Positions 46,539 through 56,382 of a stretch of 64,000 nt of DNA are shown piece after piece. Source of the DNA: Diadophis punctatus similis (taxonomy: Eukaryota; Chordata; Lepidosauria; Squamata; Dipsadidae). The notes under the pieces are model-generated. The model had not been told where the DNA came from, did no database searches, and was given only the letters and a program-made list of their open reading frames with translations. How positions within the stretch are numbered: position 1 is the first letter of the stretch; every line of letters begins with the position of its first letter. The DNA lies in assembly GCA_023053685.1 (NCBI GenBank), contig JALIGW010000031.1, forward strand, positions 7,422,263 through 7,486,262, given 5' to 3'. Made by a program: the position numbers and the translations under genes.

Positions 46539-46912
46539 ATGAAGGTGAGTTCTCTGAGCTTGTGGGTTGATTTCCAAACATTTTGTTACCAGGCTAGGTA
46601 ACATCTTGAGCTTAGGGGATGTCAGTGTTAATGTTCTTCTGTTTATAAGGGCTTCATGTGGTCAGTAGGTCTTGTGATGGGTCAGGTGTGGGTGTCAAGT
46701 GAGGGTCTTGTGATGAGTCAGGTGTGAGTCATCACAAGACCCTCAACTTGATACACCACATCTGACCCATCACTGACCACACAAAACCTTATAAACAGAA
46801 GAACACTGACACTGACATTCCCTAAACTCTGTTGAAAATGTTTACTTAGCCTGGTAATGAAACATTCGGAAACCAACCCACAAGCTTGGAGAACAAACCT
46901 TCACCATCATAC
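46539..46912. mobile_element. Foldback (long inverted repeat) element
   Basis: Left arm ATGAAGGTGAGTTCTCTGAG and right arm (complement) GGTGAAGGTTTGTTCTCCAA. Both continue with CTTGTGGGTTG, then TTACCAGGCTA, GATGTCAGTGT, TTCTTCTGTTTATAAGG and GGGTCTTGTGATGA, meeting near 46728. Almost the whole 374 bp is palindromic with about 10-15 percent mismatch. No coding. Superfamily not assigned. Confidence 0.8.
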
Positions 46913-47689
46913 TGTGTAAAAACATTAAAAAAAAACCAAGAACAAATCCAATATCTATTTACTCAGAAATAATACTCCCTGTGTCCAATTATATTTATTC
47001 CCCAGAAAGTGTTTCAGAATTATATTCTAAAGCTTTCCTTAAAGAGGAAAAGTATAATACATACAATTATAGCAAGATCTCTTTTGCTCTAATTGCGTGT
47101 TCTAGTTCATGAAATTCTCAAGATGGAAGAGTAATGCCTTTCTTCTAATGTTTGGCAGCAGTAGTATTTAAAATATGGTTTAACCAATCAAACCAGTGAA
47201 AGCCCTATCCCCTTGAGTGGGATTCTTGTACTATGGGTTGCACCCTCCTGGCTTATTGTGACCAAATTTAAGCAGACACTTACACTTACCATCCCCACTC
47301 TACCTGGACAAGATATTATTGGTTTGTCCAGATAATGAGAATGTATACTGGCAACAGTCCAGCCAAATTAGGCTACGACACCTAAAGTTCGATCATCGTT
47401 GGAACTACTAAGAGTGACCACTATTTATCATATCTACCTTCCTAACAGCAGAGGCACCTTCAACTCTTCGCTTGCCCACCTGCCAGCTGCATTTGCTGAT
47501 AGCCCATCTTTTCTCACTCTGCATCCAGCAATAATGTGCAAGGGCGGACAGCAGAATGGCCAAGGGGAAGTCTATATCTATTGGGTTTTCTCTGTGGAGC
47601 AGGCAGATGCATGAAAGCACAGTAGCAGCATCTCTGACATATTTGGCCAGCAGGAAAATATGTCTCTTGCTGCAAATGAAGGTTGTGTG
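46913..47689. other. Intronic stretch, no gene seen
   Basis: Unassigned sequence. Open frames at 47399-47819 overlap the minisatellite edge and show no domain. Confidence 0.5.
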
Positions 47690-47910
47690 TCTGCCATGGC
47701 ACAACCACTATCAGTTGCAAACTGTGTTGGAGCTCTGGGCTCCTGGTGCAACCTCTACTAGTTGCAAATTGGTGCAGCCTCTACCAGTTGCAACCTCTAC
47801 CAGTTGCAAACTGTGTTAGAGCCCTGCGCTCCTGGTGCAACCTCTACCAGTTGCAAATTGTTCTCCTGGTGCAACCTCTACCAGTTGCAAGTTGCGTTGT
47901 GTGGTGCCCA
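47690..47910. repeat. Minisatellite with GGTGCAACCTCTACCAGTTGCAA core
   Basis: At least six variant copies of a core of about 24 bp (GCAACCTCTACCAGTTGCAA), some within longer units that include CTGTGTTGGAGCTCTGGGCT. TTGCAA and TGCAACC make each unit partly palindromic. It ends about 15 bases before an LTR. Confidence 0.85.
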
Positions 47911-47925
47911 CATACAGGTACTGAG

Positions 47926-48659
47926 TGTAAAATAGTAAGTTATTGTATAAAGTTATAATGTTGTTAAAAGGAACTGTTTAAGCAAGTAAGTATAGAGCCA
48001 GACAGCTTTAAAATACATGGTAAGTAGAAAGGGGGAGGTGTTTATCCCAGTGCTCCAGAAGGGAGGGGGGATAGATGACATCATAAGAGACAGCCAATAG
48101 GAGCATAGATAGCATGGCCAGGAACTATAAAAGGCCTGGCTGAGAGAGAAGTGGAGCTCTCTGTAATGTTATGAAGTAATTGCCAAAGGAGGGAAGCTCT
48201 CTGTTATGTTATGAGGTGAACTTCCATAGAAGGAAAGTTTAGTAAGAAGAGCTAGAAGAAAGCTCTCTGTCTGTATTAGTGAGAAGAGCTGAGGAGCTCT
48301 GTGTGTAACTTCCAAAAGAGGGAAGATTTATAGAGAAGTTAGGCCTTAGGCAGTTCTGTGGGGAGCAGGTGCCAGGGTCAGGGAACAAGAGTGATTGATA
48401 TGTATTGAATAATTCTGTGGATAGAGATAAACGGTGAAACATGCTCTTATCTATAGGTCTAGAAACAAAGAAGAATGAGATTTGCTTAGGTTTAGTCAGG
48501 AAAGCAAAGAGAATCTCAGAGAGTGAAGAAAAGTAAAAGAAAGAATTGAAGAGCTGGTGTCTGTAACAAATTCACTTGACAATTACTGAGAAGTTGTATT
48601 TAAATAAACTGTTTACTAGTTTGTTAAAGAAACGTGTCAACGTCTGTCTATTCCTCACA
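47926..48659 (+). mobile_element. Outer LTR (about 734 bp) with TATA box and polyA signal
   Basis: TGTAAAATAG...TTCCTCACA. ACTATAAAAGGCCTGG at 48124-48139 is a strong TATA box, and AAATAAAC at 48602-48609 is a polyA signal. Repeated AGCTCTCTGT and GAGGGAAG motifs lie downstream of the TATA box. The following 86 bases, up to 48745, look like a leader cut by the next LTR. No partner LTR is in the window. The ends are not confirmed by a TSD. Confidence 0.55.
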
Positions 48660-48745
48660 TAAAGCAAATCTTAAACAATCCTGCAGAGCTTAGAGATATT
48701 CCAAAAGAAGAAGCAAGCCTCTAGAGAGAGAAAAGTGAAACGGGG

Positions 48746-49161
48746 TGTGCTGTCACAGCTGACAGGATAGTTAGCTTAATTTAGGATATGTCTCTTTAAG
48801 ACTTTGCATTAGGGGAATTGTAGTTAAACTGCACTCTGGGTAATGTAGTTTCATGCCATGTGACCACATCTGTGAATTCCTATTGGCTCTGACGTGGGAG
48901 AGGGGGCAATTTGGAAAGCATTCCAGTAAGTTCTTTGTCCTCCATTAAGCAAGACAGCATGCAAAAAGCAACATGTGAAACCGCGTGGTCTAGTGGCCGG
49001 GAACAACTAACCTCTTTTTACCTGTACAATGAGAAGATTACACTGTAGAAGTATTGCATCATGATCGTAAATCATTGTGTGAATATTTTGCAATAAAGTA
49101 GTCTGTTATTCTCCTTGTGCTGAGTTATCTTACTGGGCGAGTTTAGCTCGTACCAGGAAAG
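48746..49161 (+). repeat. 5' LTR of the gag-only element
   Basis: TGTGCTGTCACAGCTGACAG...ACCAGGAAAG. CAATAAAG at about 49091 is the polyA signal. It contains TGACGTGGGAG, a CRE-like box, near 48890. The end is set where it stops matching the second LTR, and it is not the usual CA. Confidence 0.7.
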
Positions 49162-49865
49162 TAAAAAGAGGTTAAATGTTTCTCTGGCTCCCCTCAAGCC
49201 TTCAAACCTGAAAAAAGATAAATCCTCAAATCCTGGCTTGCTGCACGCTGATATATGCTACGACCTTCTGGAAGTTTAAGAGCAACCTCTTTCTCAACTG
49301 TTGCTTTGAAAAATAGCTTTCCTCTGCCTGATGGCATAGTTGCTCTCCTGCTTCTGCGTTTTAAAAGCTGTTTCTTCCTGCATGTTTCAACCCTGTCCAT
49401 ATCGGAAAAGCTAACCCCCTCTCCCAGGAACTGTTGAGAGATCTGTTTCTGCTCTCTACAAAGCGATTTGCTGTTTTGTTTACAAGCCTCAAGATCCGTG
49501 GAAAAGGAATCCACTCAAAGATTTTGTCTCTCCTCACAAAGACTTTGTATAAACCAAGAGTGAAGCTTCCCCCCCTACTCCCAACAGAAGAGATAATTGC
49601 CATTGCCCTGGCAACCAAGGGAGAGGAGGGCCCCAAAGTTTGAGTAATAAAGCTAAGTTCCAGCAGAAAAGAATTTGTGAACCTAGATGCTCTGCTTTTA
49701 GAAGGATAAAAATCATTCCTGCTACCCCTTGAAACGCTAAAAGCCAGATTCTGCAGCTGCCAGCCAATGCAAGTTAAATTTTAAAGCCAGCTTCTTTCCT
49801 GAATATAAGCAAGAGGCCCTTGATTAGGGATTTGTTTTAACCCTTCACTAAGGGCCAGCCAAGGC
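49162..49865 (+). other. Leader of the gag-only element, first part
   Basis: About 700 bases between the 5' LTR and the provirus, with no frame of note. Short open frames on either strand lack motifs. TGGCTCCCCTCAAGCC at 49184 might be a tRNA primer site, but its distance from the LTR makes this weak. Confidence 0.4.
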
Positions 49866-50341
49866 TGTTGCAGGAAAAACGCCAGACAACTCAGACCTCA
49901 GGAGTAAGATAAACCATGTTAGTTTTATTGCTTGCAAGCAAGGTTCAGTCAGAGAAAACACAGCTTTGGAAGTTCTGATCTGAACGAATTACTGGCTGAC
50001 AGATTAGCATCTTTATACTTTTTTCCAGTTACAAAGACACGAAAACTTCAGTGATTGGCTAGAGAGTTACACATTTCTCTCTTAGTGACACATCTCTCTC
50101 TTATTGACACATATGCAAGTCTTGATGTTAACACTTCTATATTTTTTCATGTTTCCTGTGTCTGTTGGTGGTCAGCTAGTGGCCACCTATTCCTGGAAAA
50201 GGCCTAGTGACTTCCTCTTTGTGTTTTTCCAGAGCAAAAGATATCTAAAAACCTTTTAGATGTCAAATTGCTCCAAGGGGTTTTTGCAGGTATGTCTTGT
50301 TTCATTTAATGACTTTGTTTCATTTCTTATGTCCTGCTTCA
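49866..50341 (-). repeat. 3' LTR of the provirus
   Basis: 476 bp; reads TGAAGCAGGA...CCTGCAACA on the minus strand, with AATAAAACTAAC near its end. It is preceded (minus strand) by the polypurine tract AAAGGGGGGGGG at 50342-50354. Contains 10 bases (TATACTTTTT) absent from the other LTR. Confidence 0.9.
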
Positions 50342-50354
50342 CCCCCCCCCTTTG
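50342..50354 (-). promoter_or_regulatory. Polypurine tract of the provirus
   Basis: AAAGGGGGGGGGG read on the minus strand, directly against the 3' LTR. It would prime plus-strand synthesis. Confidence 0.85.
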
Positions 50355-50742
50355 AGACTCTAACTTAATCTAATAACAGTTGAGTCTCACAGATAATTAT
50401 AACGTTACAAAAGCTGATACATTAGCGATAGCGATAGATAACAGAAAGCAAAAAAGCAAAGAATTCAATCTGGTTACTCTCAAATCTCATTACTTTCAGA
50501 CATTTAACAGTTCTTTTTCTTTTACTGACTTCATATCTAATTGGTAGCCATGAAAACCACACATCATTCCCATGTACTCTTTTGTTCTCTAGGATCTGCA
50601 GCATCCCCTGAGCCTTCCTTAGGAGTAGGAAAAGTCAAATTGGCCATTCCCAGGCTTGTCACTTAGCAGGTCACTGGCAATTAATAATCCAAGCCATAGG
50701 AAAAACCATGCTTGCCATTAAAAGAATCTTATCCAGCTTAAT

Positions 50743-51142
50743 TTACACAGCCTTCTCTAGGGGAGCTGTTTCAATTACAGAATTCACCACATCAGGGAGA
50801 TGGGCTGAAGCATGTGAGGCTAAGGAAAGTTCAGTTTTAGGTGTTCCACAAAACCAAGTCTTATTTGCTAAGTATAGTATCCATGATCCCAGAATTATCA
50901 ATAAGCTATAGAGAATCCATTCCCAAGGTTCTTCAAACATCAGTCTCCTTAAGGGATTCCCACTTTTCACTAGCCCAATTAATAATTACAGGAACAGTGT
51001 CTGTCTGTTCAGGCCGAGAGTTGTTCCAGCAAAATAAATATCCTATACAACAAATTATAAACAGAAAGATCAAACTTACATACATTAAACCCAGTACAAT
51101 TATGACAACATATGATTGAACTACCATTCCTAGAACCAACAC
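50743..51142 (-). pseudogene. Possible env transmembrane remnant
   Basis: Two overlapping minus-strand frames between integrase and the 3' LTR, where env belongs. 51142-50933 has a strongly hydrophobic stretch of about 25 residues ending in CCIGYLFCW. 50970-50743 has another short hydrophobic stretch (WILYSLLIILGSWILYLAN). Position and membrane character suggest env transmembrane debris. There is no recognisable surface subunit, fusion peptide or CX6CC motif, so the call rests on context. Confidence 0.4.
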
Positions 51143-51312
51143 ACTATTTCCTCAATATACTGTATTAAAAGTTGTTTTCCTTGTCCAAATCTTCAGCCAT
51201 ACGAAGAGAAGTCAGCTTCCAGGAGTGACTCCAGTAAGGCTTCTTCTTCCCCGTATATTACTTGCCCATTGCCGGTAGGGCAGTTATAGGGCCCGTTTCT
51301 TCAAATGCAGCA

Positions 51313-51990
51313 CTAGAGGACAGGTTTCATCTGGCTTCGCTTCCCAACACTCATTAGCTGCACATTAGCTTTTACTGTAAGGGGAGAACAAATAACCACA
51401 GTACACGGTCCTTTCACGATTTTCCCTTTCCAATATCTTACCCATACTTCATCTCCCACTTTGATATTATGTCTAGGGGTAGTCAGAAAAGGCGGGGTTA
51501 GGAATACACATTTATAAGCCACCAAACTCTCAAGGAGACTCTGGGCAATGTACAATAACAAAGAACAAAATGAACAATTAAAATAGTAATAATAACTAGG
51601 ATCTCCCAAAACATCATTTCAAAAGGAGATAGCCTAATTAGCACACTTTTTCATACAAATTCTGAATGGACCATTGTCAGATGATTGAAATGAAGGTATT
51701 CTATATTGGGGAATAAAGTCTTTAAGTAAGATTCTAGACACCTTACGTGCCTGCTTTGTCGTGGTGGGAAAACATTCAGACCACCTTGTATAGTTTTACA
51801 CAAAGACTAGCATTGCTTTATATAGTCCATATTTAGGCACATCTGTGGAATCAACAACTAATGAATTCATAGGATAATATCTTGTGGGTTGACTTCCTGG
51901 CAGGAAAGTAGGTCCCTGTTTTGGATTAACTTGAGCACAAGTGTTACATCTTTCAGTTGCATGTGCACATAATGAGTAAAGGCATTATCT
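51313..51990 (-). pseudogene. Provirus integrase remains
   Basis: From 51990 downward: the end of the zinc domain (CNTC), the Asp-bearing VVDSTDVPKYGLYK, then IPSFQSSDNGPF with the second Asp near 51670. The catalytic Glu region is not legible. 51609-51313 carries the C-terminal barrel (VGDEVWVRYWKGKIVKGPC, then a TVK segment) typical of gammaretroviral integrase. Stops (for example at about 51806) and lost sequence make it inactive. Integrase inserts the DNA copy into the host genome. Confidence 0.75.
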
Positions 51991-52139
51991 TCTTTTAATC
52001 TCTTTTAACTTCTGCTAGGGTACTCTTGCCCCATTTGAGTTGTTGAATGAGCATCTTTTACAAAAAAATCCTTCTCTCTGCTTATGTCTATTCAAATCTA
52101 CAGTTGCTTGTAGTTCCTCAGGTTGAGAATATCTAGGAG

Positions 52140-52650
52140 ACAGTCTTTTGGTATTTCTAATGGCACACAGGATGTTATGTCAGGATAGATTTCATTATCT
52201 CGGGTTGCTGACAATCTTGCTTCTCTATCTGCTGCCTGATTTCCTAGGGCAATTTCATCTTGACCCTTTACAATGCATGACTGCTATTCTCTTTGGTCTT
52301 TGTTAACAAACTCCTCTCTTTATAAATGACAGCATGTACATGTAATGTGAGGAATGCATACTTAGAGTCAGTCCAAATGTTTTATGCTCTCATTTCATGC
52401 TTTTTCCAGGGCAGGTGTTAGGGCCCAAAGTTCTACTACCTGAGAGCTTGTGCCTTTTGGGAGTGGGCTGCTTTCTATGACTTTATCAAGTGAGATTATT
52501 TGCAATGAATCTTGACATATCAGCAAAACAATTATGGTCCACCTTTTTCTCAGTGGCACCTCAGTTAAATCAGGTCTACATGAGAATTGGCTTTCTATGA
52601 CTTGCATACAATCATGTTCAACCTTAGGTAATGCCAATACTTCATACATT
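52140..52650 (-). pseudogene. Provirus RNase H remains
   Basis: Minus strand: DLTEVPLRKRW near 52570, VIESSPLPKGTSSQVVELWA (catalytic Glu region) near 52460, and IVKGQDEIALGNQAADREAR near 52250 (the final Asp region of retroviral RNase H). Order and motifs match gammaretroviral pol. The RT domain that should lie upstream is not visible, and gag-like sequence follows at 52667 instead. Confidence 0.75.
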
Positions 52651-52666
52651 ACACACTTTAACTTTA

Positions 52667-54451
52667 TTACAGAATACCTGTCAGGTGGATTCCCTTTGTT
52701 CTGACTTGCGTAGCATTGACTGCAATTCTTTGTTGTTTCATATCTTGTTCAGCTTTTTTCAGTTTCTCCTCTCTGACGCTGACACAATCATTAAGTGAGT
52801 CACTGTTATTGAGTGAGTCATTCCCAAAATTTGCATCAGTTCTGTTCCAATTTTGCTCTGCAGAACTAGCAGACCTGGAAATCACTATTCTTTTGCTTCC
52901 ATTGCTAAAGTGATAACTTTTTGAACCTAGCACTCTGTCCAGCTGTTCTGACAGATAGCCATGGGGTGGTGGCAGCTTCCTTTTTTCTTGAATTAGGACT
53001 CATAGAGCAAATATTACTCTTTGAGTTCACAAACAGAAAATGGTGATTTCAAAGTCATATATCCAAAAAGGAGGGGTCCAAAAAAGGGGTCCTTTTTTCT
53101 TCTTTCTCCTTTTTCGTTTCCTCTTTTTCTCCTTTTCCTCCCCCCTTTTTGTGGACTCATAGAGTGATTATTTTATTTTATTTTATTTTCTTTAATAGGG
53201 CAAAGTTTGTGTCCAAAAAACACTCTTAAATTCTCCTCTGTGAGTTCGCTTCAGCAATTCGACATATAGCTTCCTGTTTCTTATGTCTAAGAGATCTCTG
53301 GTTTTGACTTCATGGGAGAGGGTAACTTACAATAGCCTGTATTCATTTGATAGATGAGGGTAACTGAGCAGTATTGTCCCTGCAAGTCTCTTTTGACTGT
53401 CCAGTGACTAACATTAGCCACATATTGGAGGACCACGTTTCCATTCTCACATGGCTGAAAACCATCTAATTCTGAGGCAAAAACATTGCTAAAAAGGGTA
53501 GGTGAATTTTAAAATTCTTGAGGAAGCCTAGTTCTAAACCTCTGCCTTCGTCCAGTGTCAGTTCTCTATTTTCTACTTTGCAAATCAAACTTAACAGCAA
53601 CTGCTTCAGCAAAATTACAAATAGTTCTGATGCATTTTGCAATCTTTCTGTATTCTTCTAAGACAGAGCATAAAGAAGGCATCGTTTGGATTAGGTCATG
53701 GCACAATAAGGGAATTGGACATTGTTTGAAGTCTCTCCCATCTAGGAAACATGTTAAAGTTTTCAGAAAAAAAGGGCAGCAGTTGTAGGAGCCATCAACT
53801 CTTTGCACATTTATCTCTCTTCTTTTCTTCTACTTTGTCTCTACAAAGACTTGTCACTATGCTTGACAGATTTTTTTCATTCAGTGATTCAGCGAGGACA
53901 GTTGTGTTCAATCTTTCCTCCTGCCAAATTAACTTCCTAGTCCCGTCTTAGTGACAGACAGTCTTCACATATATATATCTTAAGCCTTCTGCCTTTGATA
54001 GAGTGAATTTCTTATCAGACAACTAGCTTGTAGGTTTGTTTGTTTAATTAGCATTGCTGAGGAGGGGGGTGAGTGGAGGCTTGAATTTCAAAAGGACACT
54101 TTCCCTCCCCCCTTTGGCTGGAGCCGGAAGCAGAGCCAGATCACAGTCAGGCTCAGACATATAGTTACAGCCTTTGCTTCAAGCCCCAAAAAGGCATGGC
54201 TAATTGGCCAGTAAGCGAGGCTTCAAGTTTTTGTAATAACTCTGATAGCTCATCTTGGTGAGAGGTCTTCAGTTTGCCAAATTTATCAGTTCTATTTTGA
54301 TGCTGCCTAGTATTACTTTTAGTAGTATTTTTTCCCCTAAATTAGTAATTTCCTCTTTAATGGGATTGTCTAAGGGCTTCTGTTCTTCTTCCTCTGTTTC
54401 TTCTCCCAAATAAATCAACAACTTCTGGAGGTTTGGCTGACAGGGGTCCAT
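52667..54451 (-). pseudogene. Provirus gag remains
   Basis: 54451-54269 opens MDPCQPNLQKLLIYLGEE and is acidic. 53808-53566 is a middle part of uncertain domain. 52933-52667 has a basic coiled-coil segment (VREEKLKKAEQDMKQQRI) like the end of a capsid region. A purine-rich tract on this strand (complement of 53085-53155) would encode a Lys/Glu/Arg-rich stretch. Stops separate these parts. The gag identity is inferred from position after the primer site and leader. Confidence 0.5.
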
Positions 54452-55177
54452 AATGCTGTTTCCAGTTTAATAGGTCTGTTATTTGCCTGACCACCCTGAG
54501 CCTTCATGACCCTTTGATCCATTTGATGAAGGGGGGCCATATAGAGGGGTTTTTCTGCCTTGGAAACTTTTGCTTTTAACAGGTTTCCTCCAGCTGTAGT
54601 CTGATAGCATTATTCAGTCTTCTTTTCATTGAGGAGGGGTATCTTCTTCATAGGGAGCAGTTTTCAAGATTGGTTTGTCTTCAATGTGAATCTTTTAGCA
54701 TGAGGTTTGAGTTTGTCTTTTACTCTTGCCACACAAACACTCATTGTTTTCTATTCTGCATTTCAGTTTTGTTTTACAATTATTTGCTACCGGTCAATAT
54801 ACTGATATTGATCTAGGTGACAGGATCTGGGTTAGCCACAATTTTGGTGCACTTTTGAAATGATGTCTAGGTTCTCACAGAATTTTAATCATCTGGATTG
54901 GTCTTAATTTCATATCTCCACTAAAACCTCTCTTGCAATTCTTTAACATAATCAAAGAGGTGTCTTCATAGACACACTCTCAACCACCCATTTCTCTCTA
55001 AGACACTGCCATCTGATCTGAAGCGCAAATGGCTTAACCATCCCACCGTGCCCTGTGTGATGTCATCAGGCTCCTTCCAGATAAAATCATCTGTTTGGCG
55101 CCTTTTGAAGGGTCGTGATAACCTCACCTAGGGCTCCGCTGGTTCTTCTGATCCTCAGGGAAATGTCCCTCTAAGTC

Positions 55178-55195
55178 GTCCCATCTGGGGTGCCA
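55178..55195 (-). promoter_or_regulatory. tRNA primer-binding site of the provirus
   Basis: On the minus strand TGGCACCCCAGATGGGAC starts five bases after the 5' LTR end. The leading TGG pairs with the CCA of a tRNA. The tRNA species was not identified, and it is not the familiar proline, lysine or tryptophan site. Confidence 0.7.
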
Positions 55196-55200
55196 GATTC

Positions 55201-55667
55201 TGTTGCAGGAAAAACGCCAGACAACTCAGACCTCAGGAGTAAGATAAACCATGTTAGTTTTATTGCTTGCAAGCAAGGTTCAGTCAGAGAAAACGCAGCT
55301 TTGGAAGTTCTGATCTGAACGAATTACTGGCTGACAGATTAGCATCTTTTCCAGTTACAAAGACACGAAAACTTCAGTGATTGGCTAGAGAGTTACACGT
55401 TTCTCTCTTAGTGACACATCTATCTCTTATTGACACATATGCAAGTCTTGATGTTAACACTTCTATATTTCTTCATGTTTCCTGTGTCTGTTGGTGGTCA
55501 GCTAGTGGCCACCTATTCCTGGAAAAGGCCTAGTGACTTCCTCTTTGTGTTTTTCCAGAGCAAAAGATATCTAAAAACCTTTTAGATGTCAAATTGCTCC
55601 AAGGGATTTTTGCAGGTATGTCTTGTTTCATTTAATGACTTTGTTTCATTTCTTATGTCCTGCTTCA
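55201..55667 (-). repeat. 5' LTR of the provirus
   Basis: 467 bp, matching 49866-50341 with five or six substitutions and lacking its 10-bp insertion. AGGC follows at 55668-55671. Confidence 0.9.
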
Positions 55668-55671
55668 AGGC

Positions 55672-56382
55672 TAAAGTTAATACTGTATTTTAAAGCCTAC
55701 TTTCCTATACCTGAGAAAACAAATGTTCGCCTTTTATAACTTTGAATGCACGATTAACTGAAAAGAGATGCAAATAGCACATGGCACCATTTAGACAAAA
55801 AGATTGAAGAGCCAATGCGACCCACACCTTAGCCAGCAAACAGCGCCATCTGGTGGCCAAATTCTGAAGCTCAGTTACGCTCGCTGCCGCCCTCTACTGG
55901 CCACCAGCTGAACTCCCTTAAATACGCTAAAGCCAAGGAAAAGCCTATAGCCTCGCCCTACGCTGCCCTCTACTGGCCACCAGCTGAACTCCCTTAAATA
56001 CGCTAAAGCCAAGGAAAAGCCTATAGCCTCGCCCTAAGCCAAGGAAAAGCCTATTGTGTTCAAAGTGAACCACACCTTAGCTAGCAAACATCGCCATCTG
56101 GTGGCCAAATTCTGAAGCTCAGTTATGCTCGCTGCCGCCCTCTACTGGCCACCTCCCTTAAATACGCTGAAGCCAAGGAAAAGCCTATAGCCTCGCCCTA
56201 CGCCATTGTGTTCAAAGTGAACCACAGCCCTACTAGCAAAGGCCCATAGAACCCTTTATTGTTCAGCAAGAGAACTACAGCTTTGTTCTCAAATGCCAGC
56301 AGCGCCTCCTAGTGTCCAAAGGTGAATTGCATTGCTAAATAATTTTTAATCTTTTTGAAAATTCTCTTGAATCCTCATACGT
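55672..56382 (+). repeat. Leader of the gag-only element, second part, with nested tandem repeats
   Basis: Continues the leader after the provirus. CGCCATCTGGTGGCCAAATT occurs at about 55844 and 56092 (period 248). CCCTCTACTGGCCACC and CTTAAATACGCT(A/G)AAGCCAAGG recur at 55890, 55966 and 56139, the first two with period 76. The gag-like ATG follows at 56383. Confidence 0.8.

Larger units (their letters stand above)
49866..55667 (-). mobile_element. Gammaretrovirus-like provirus (ERV), minus strand
   Basis: LTRs at 49866-50341 (3') and 55201-55667 (5') are about 99 percent identical except for a 10-bp indel. AGGC flanks both ends (49862-49865 and 55668-55671), and a 4-bp TSD is the gammaretroviral norm. 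On the minus strand a primer site, gag remains, RNase H, integrase and a possible env membrane segment follow in order. The RT and protease coding is missing and all frames are broken. It sits in the leader of the gag-only LTR element. Confidence 0.85.

Noticed and set aside
47690..47910. Possible CRISPR-like array
   Set aside because: Units are direct, unevenly spaced and lack unique spacers, and the window is a vertebrate genome.
49184..49201. tRNA primer site of the gag-only element (TGGCTCCCCTC)
   Set aside because: It is 23 bases beyond the LTR end, too far to be convincing without the true LTR boundary.
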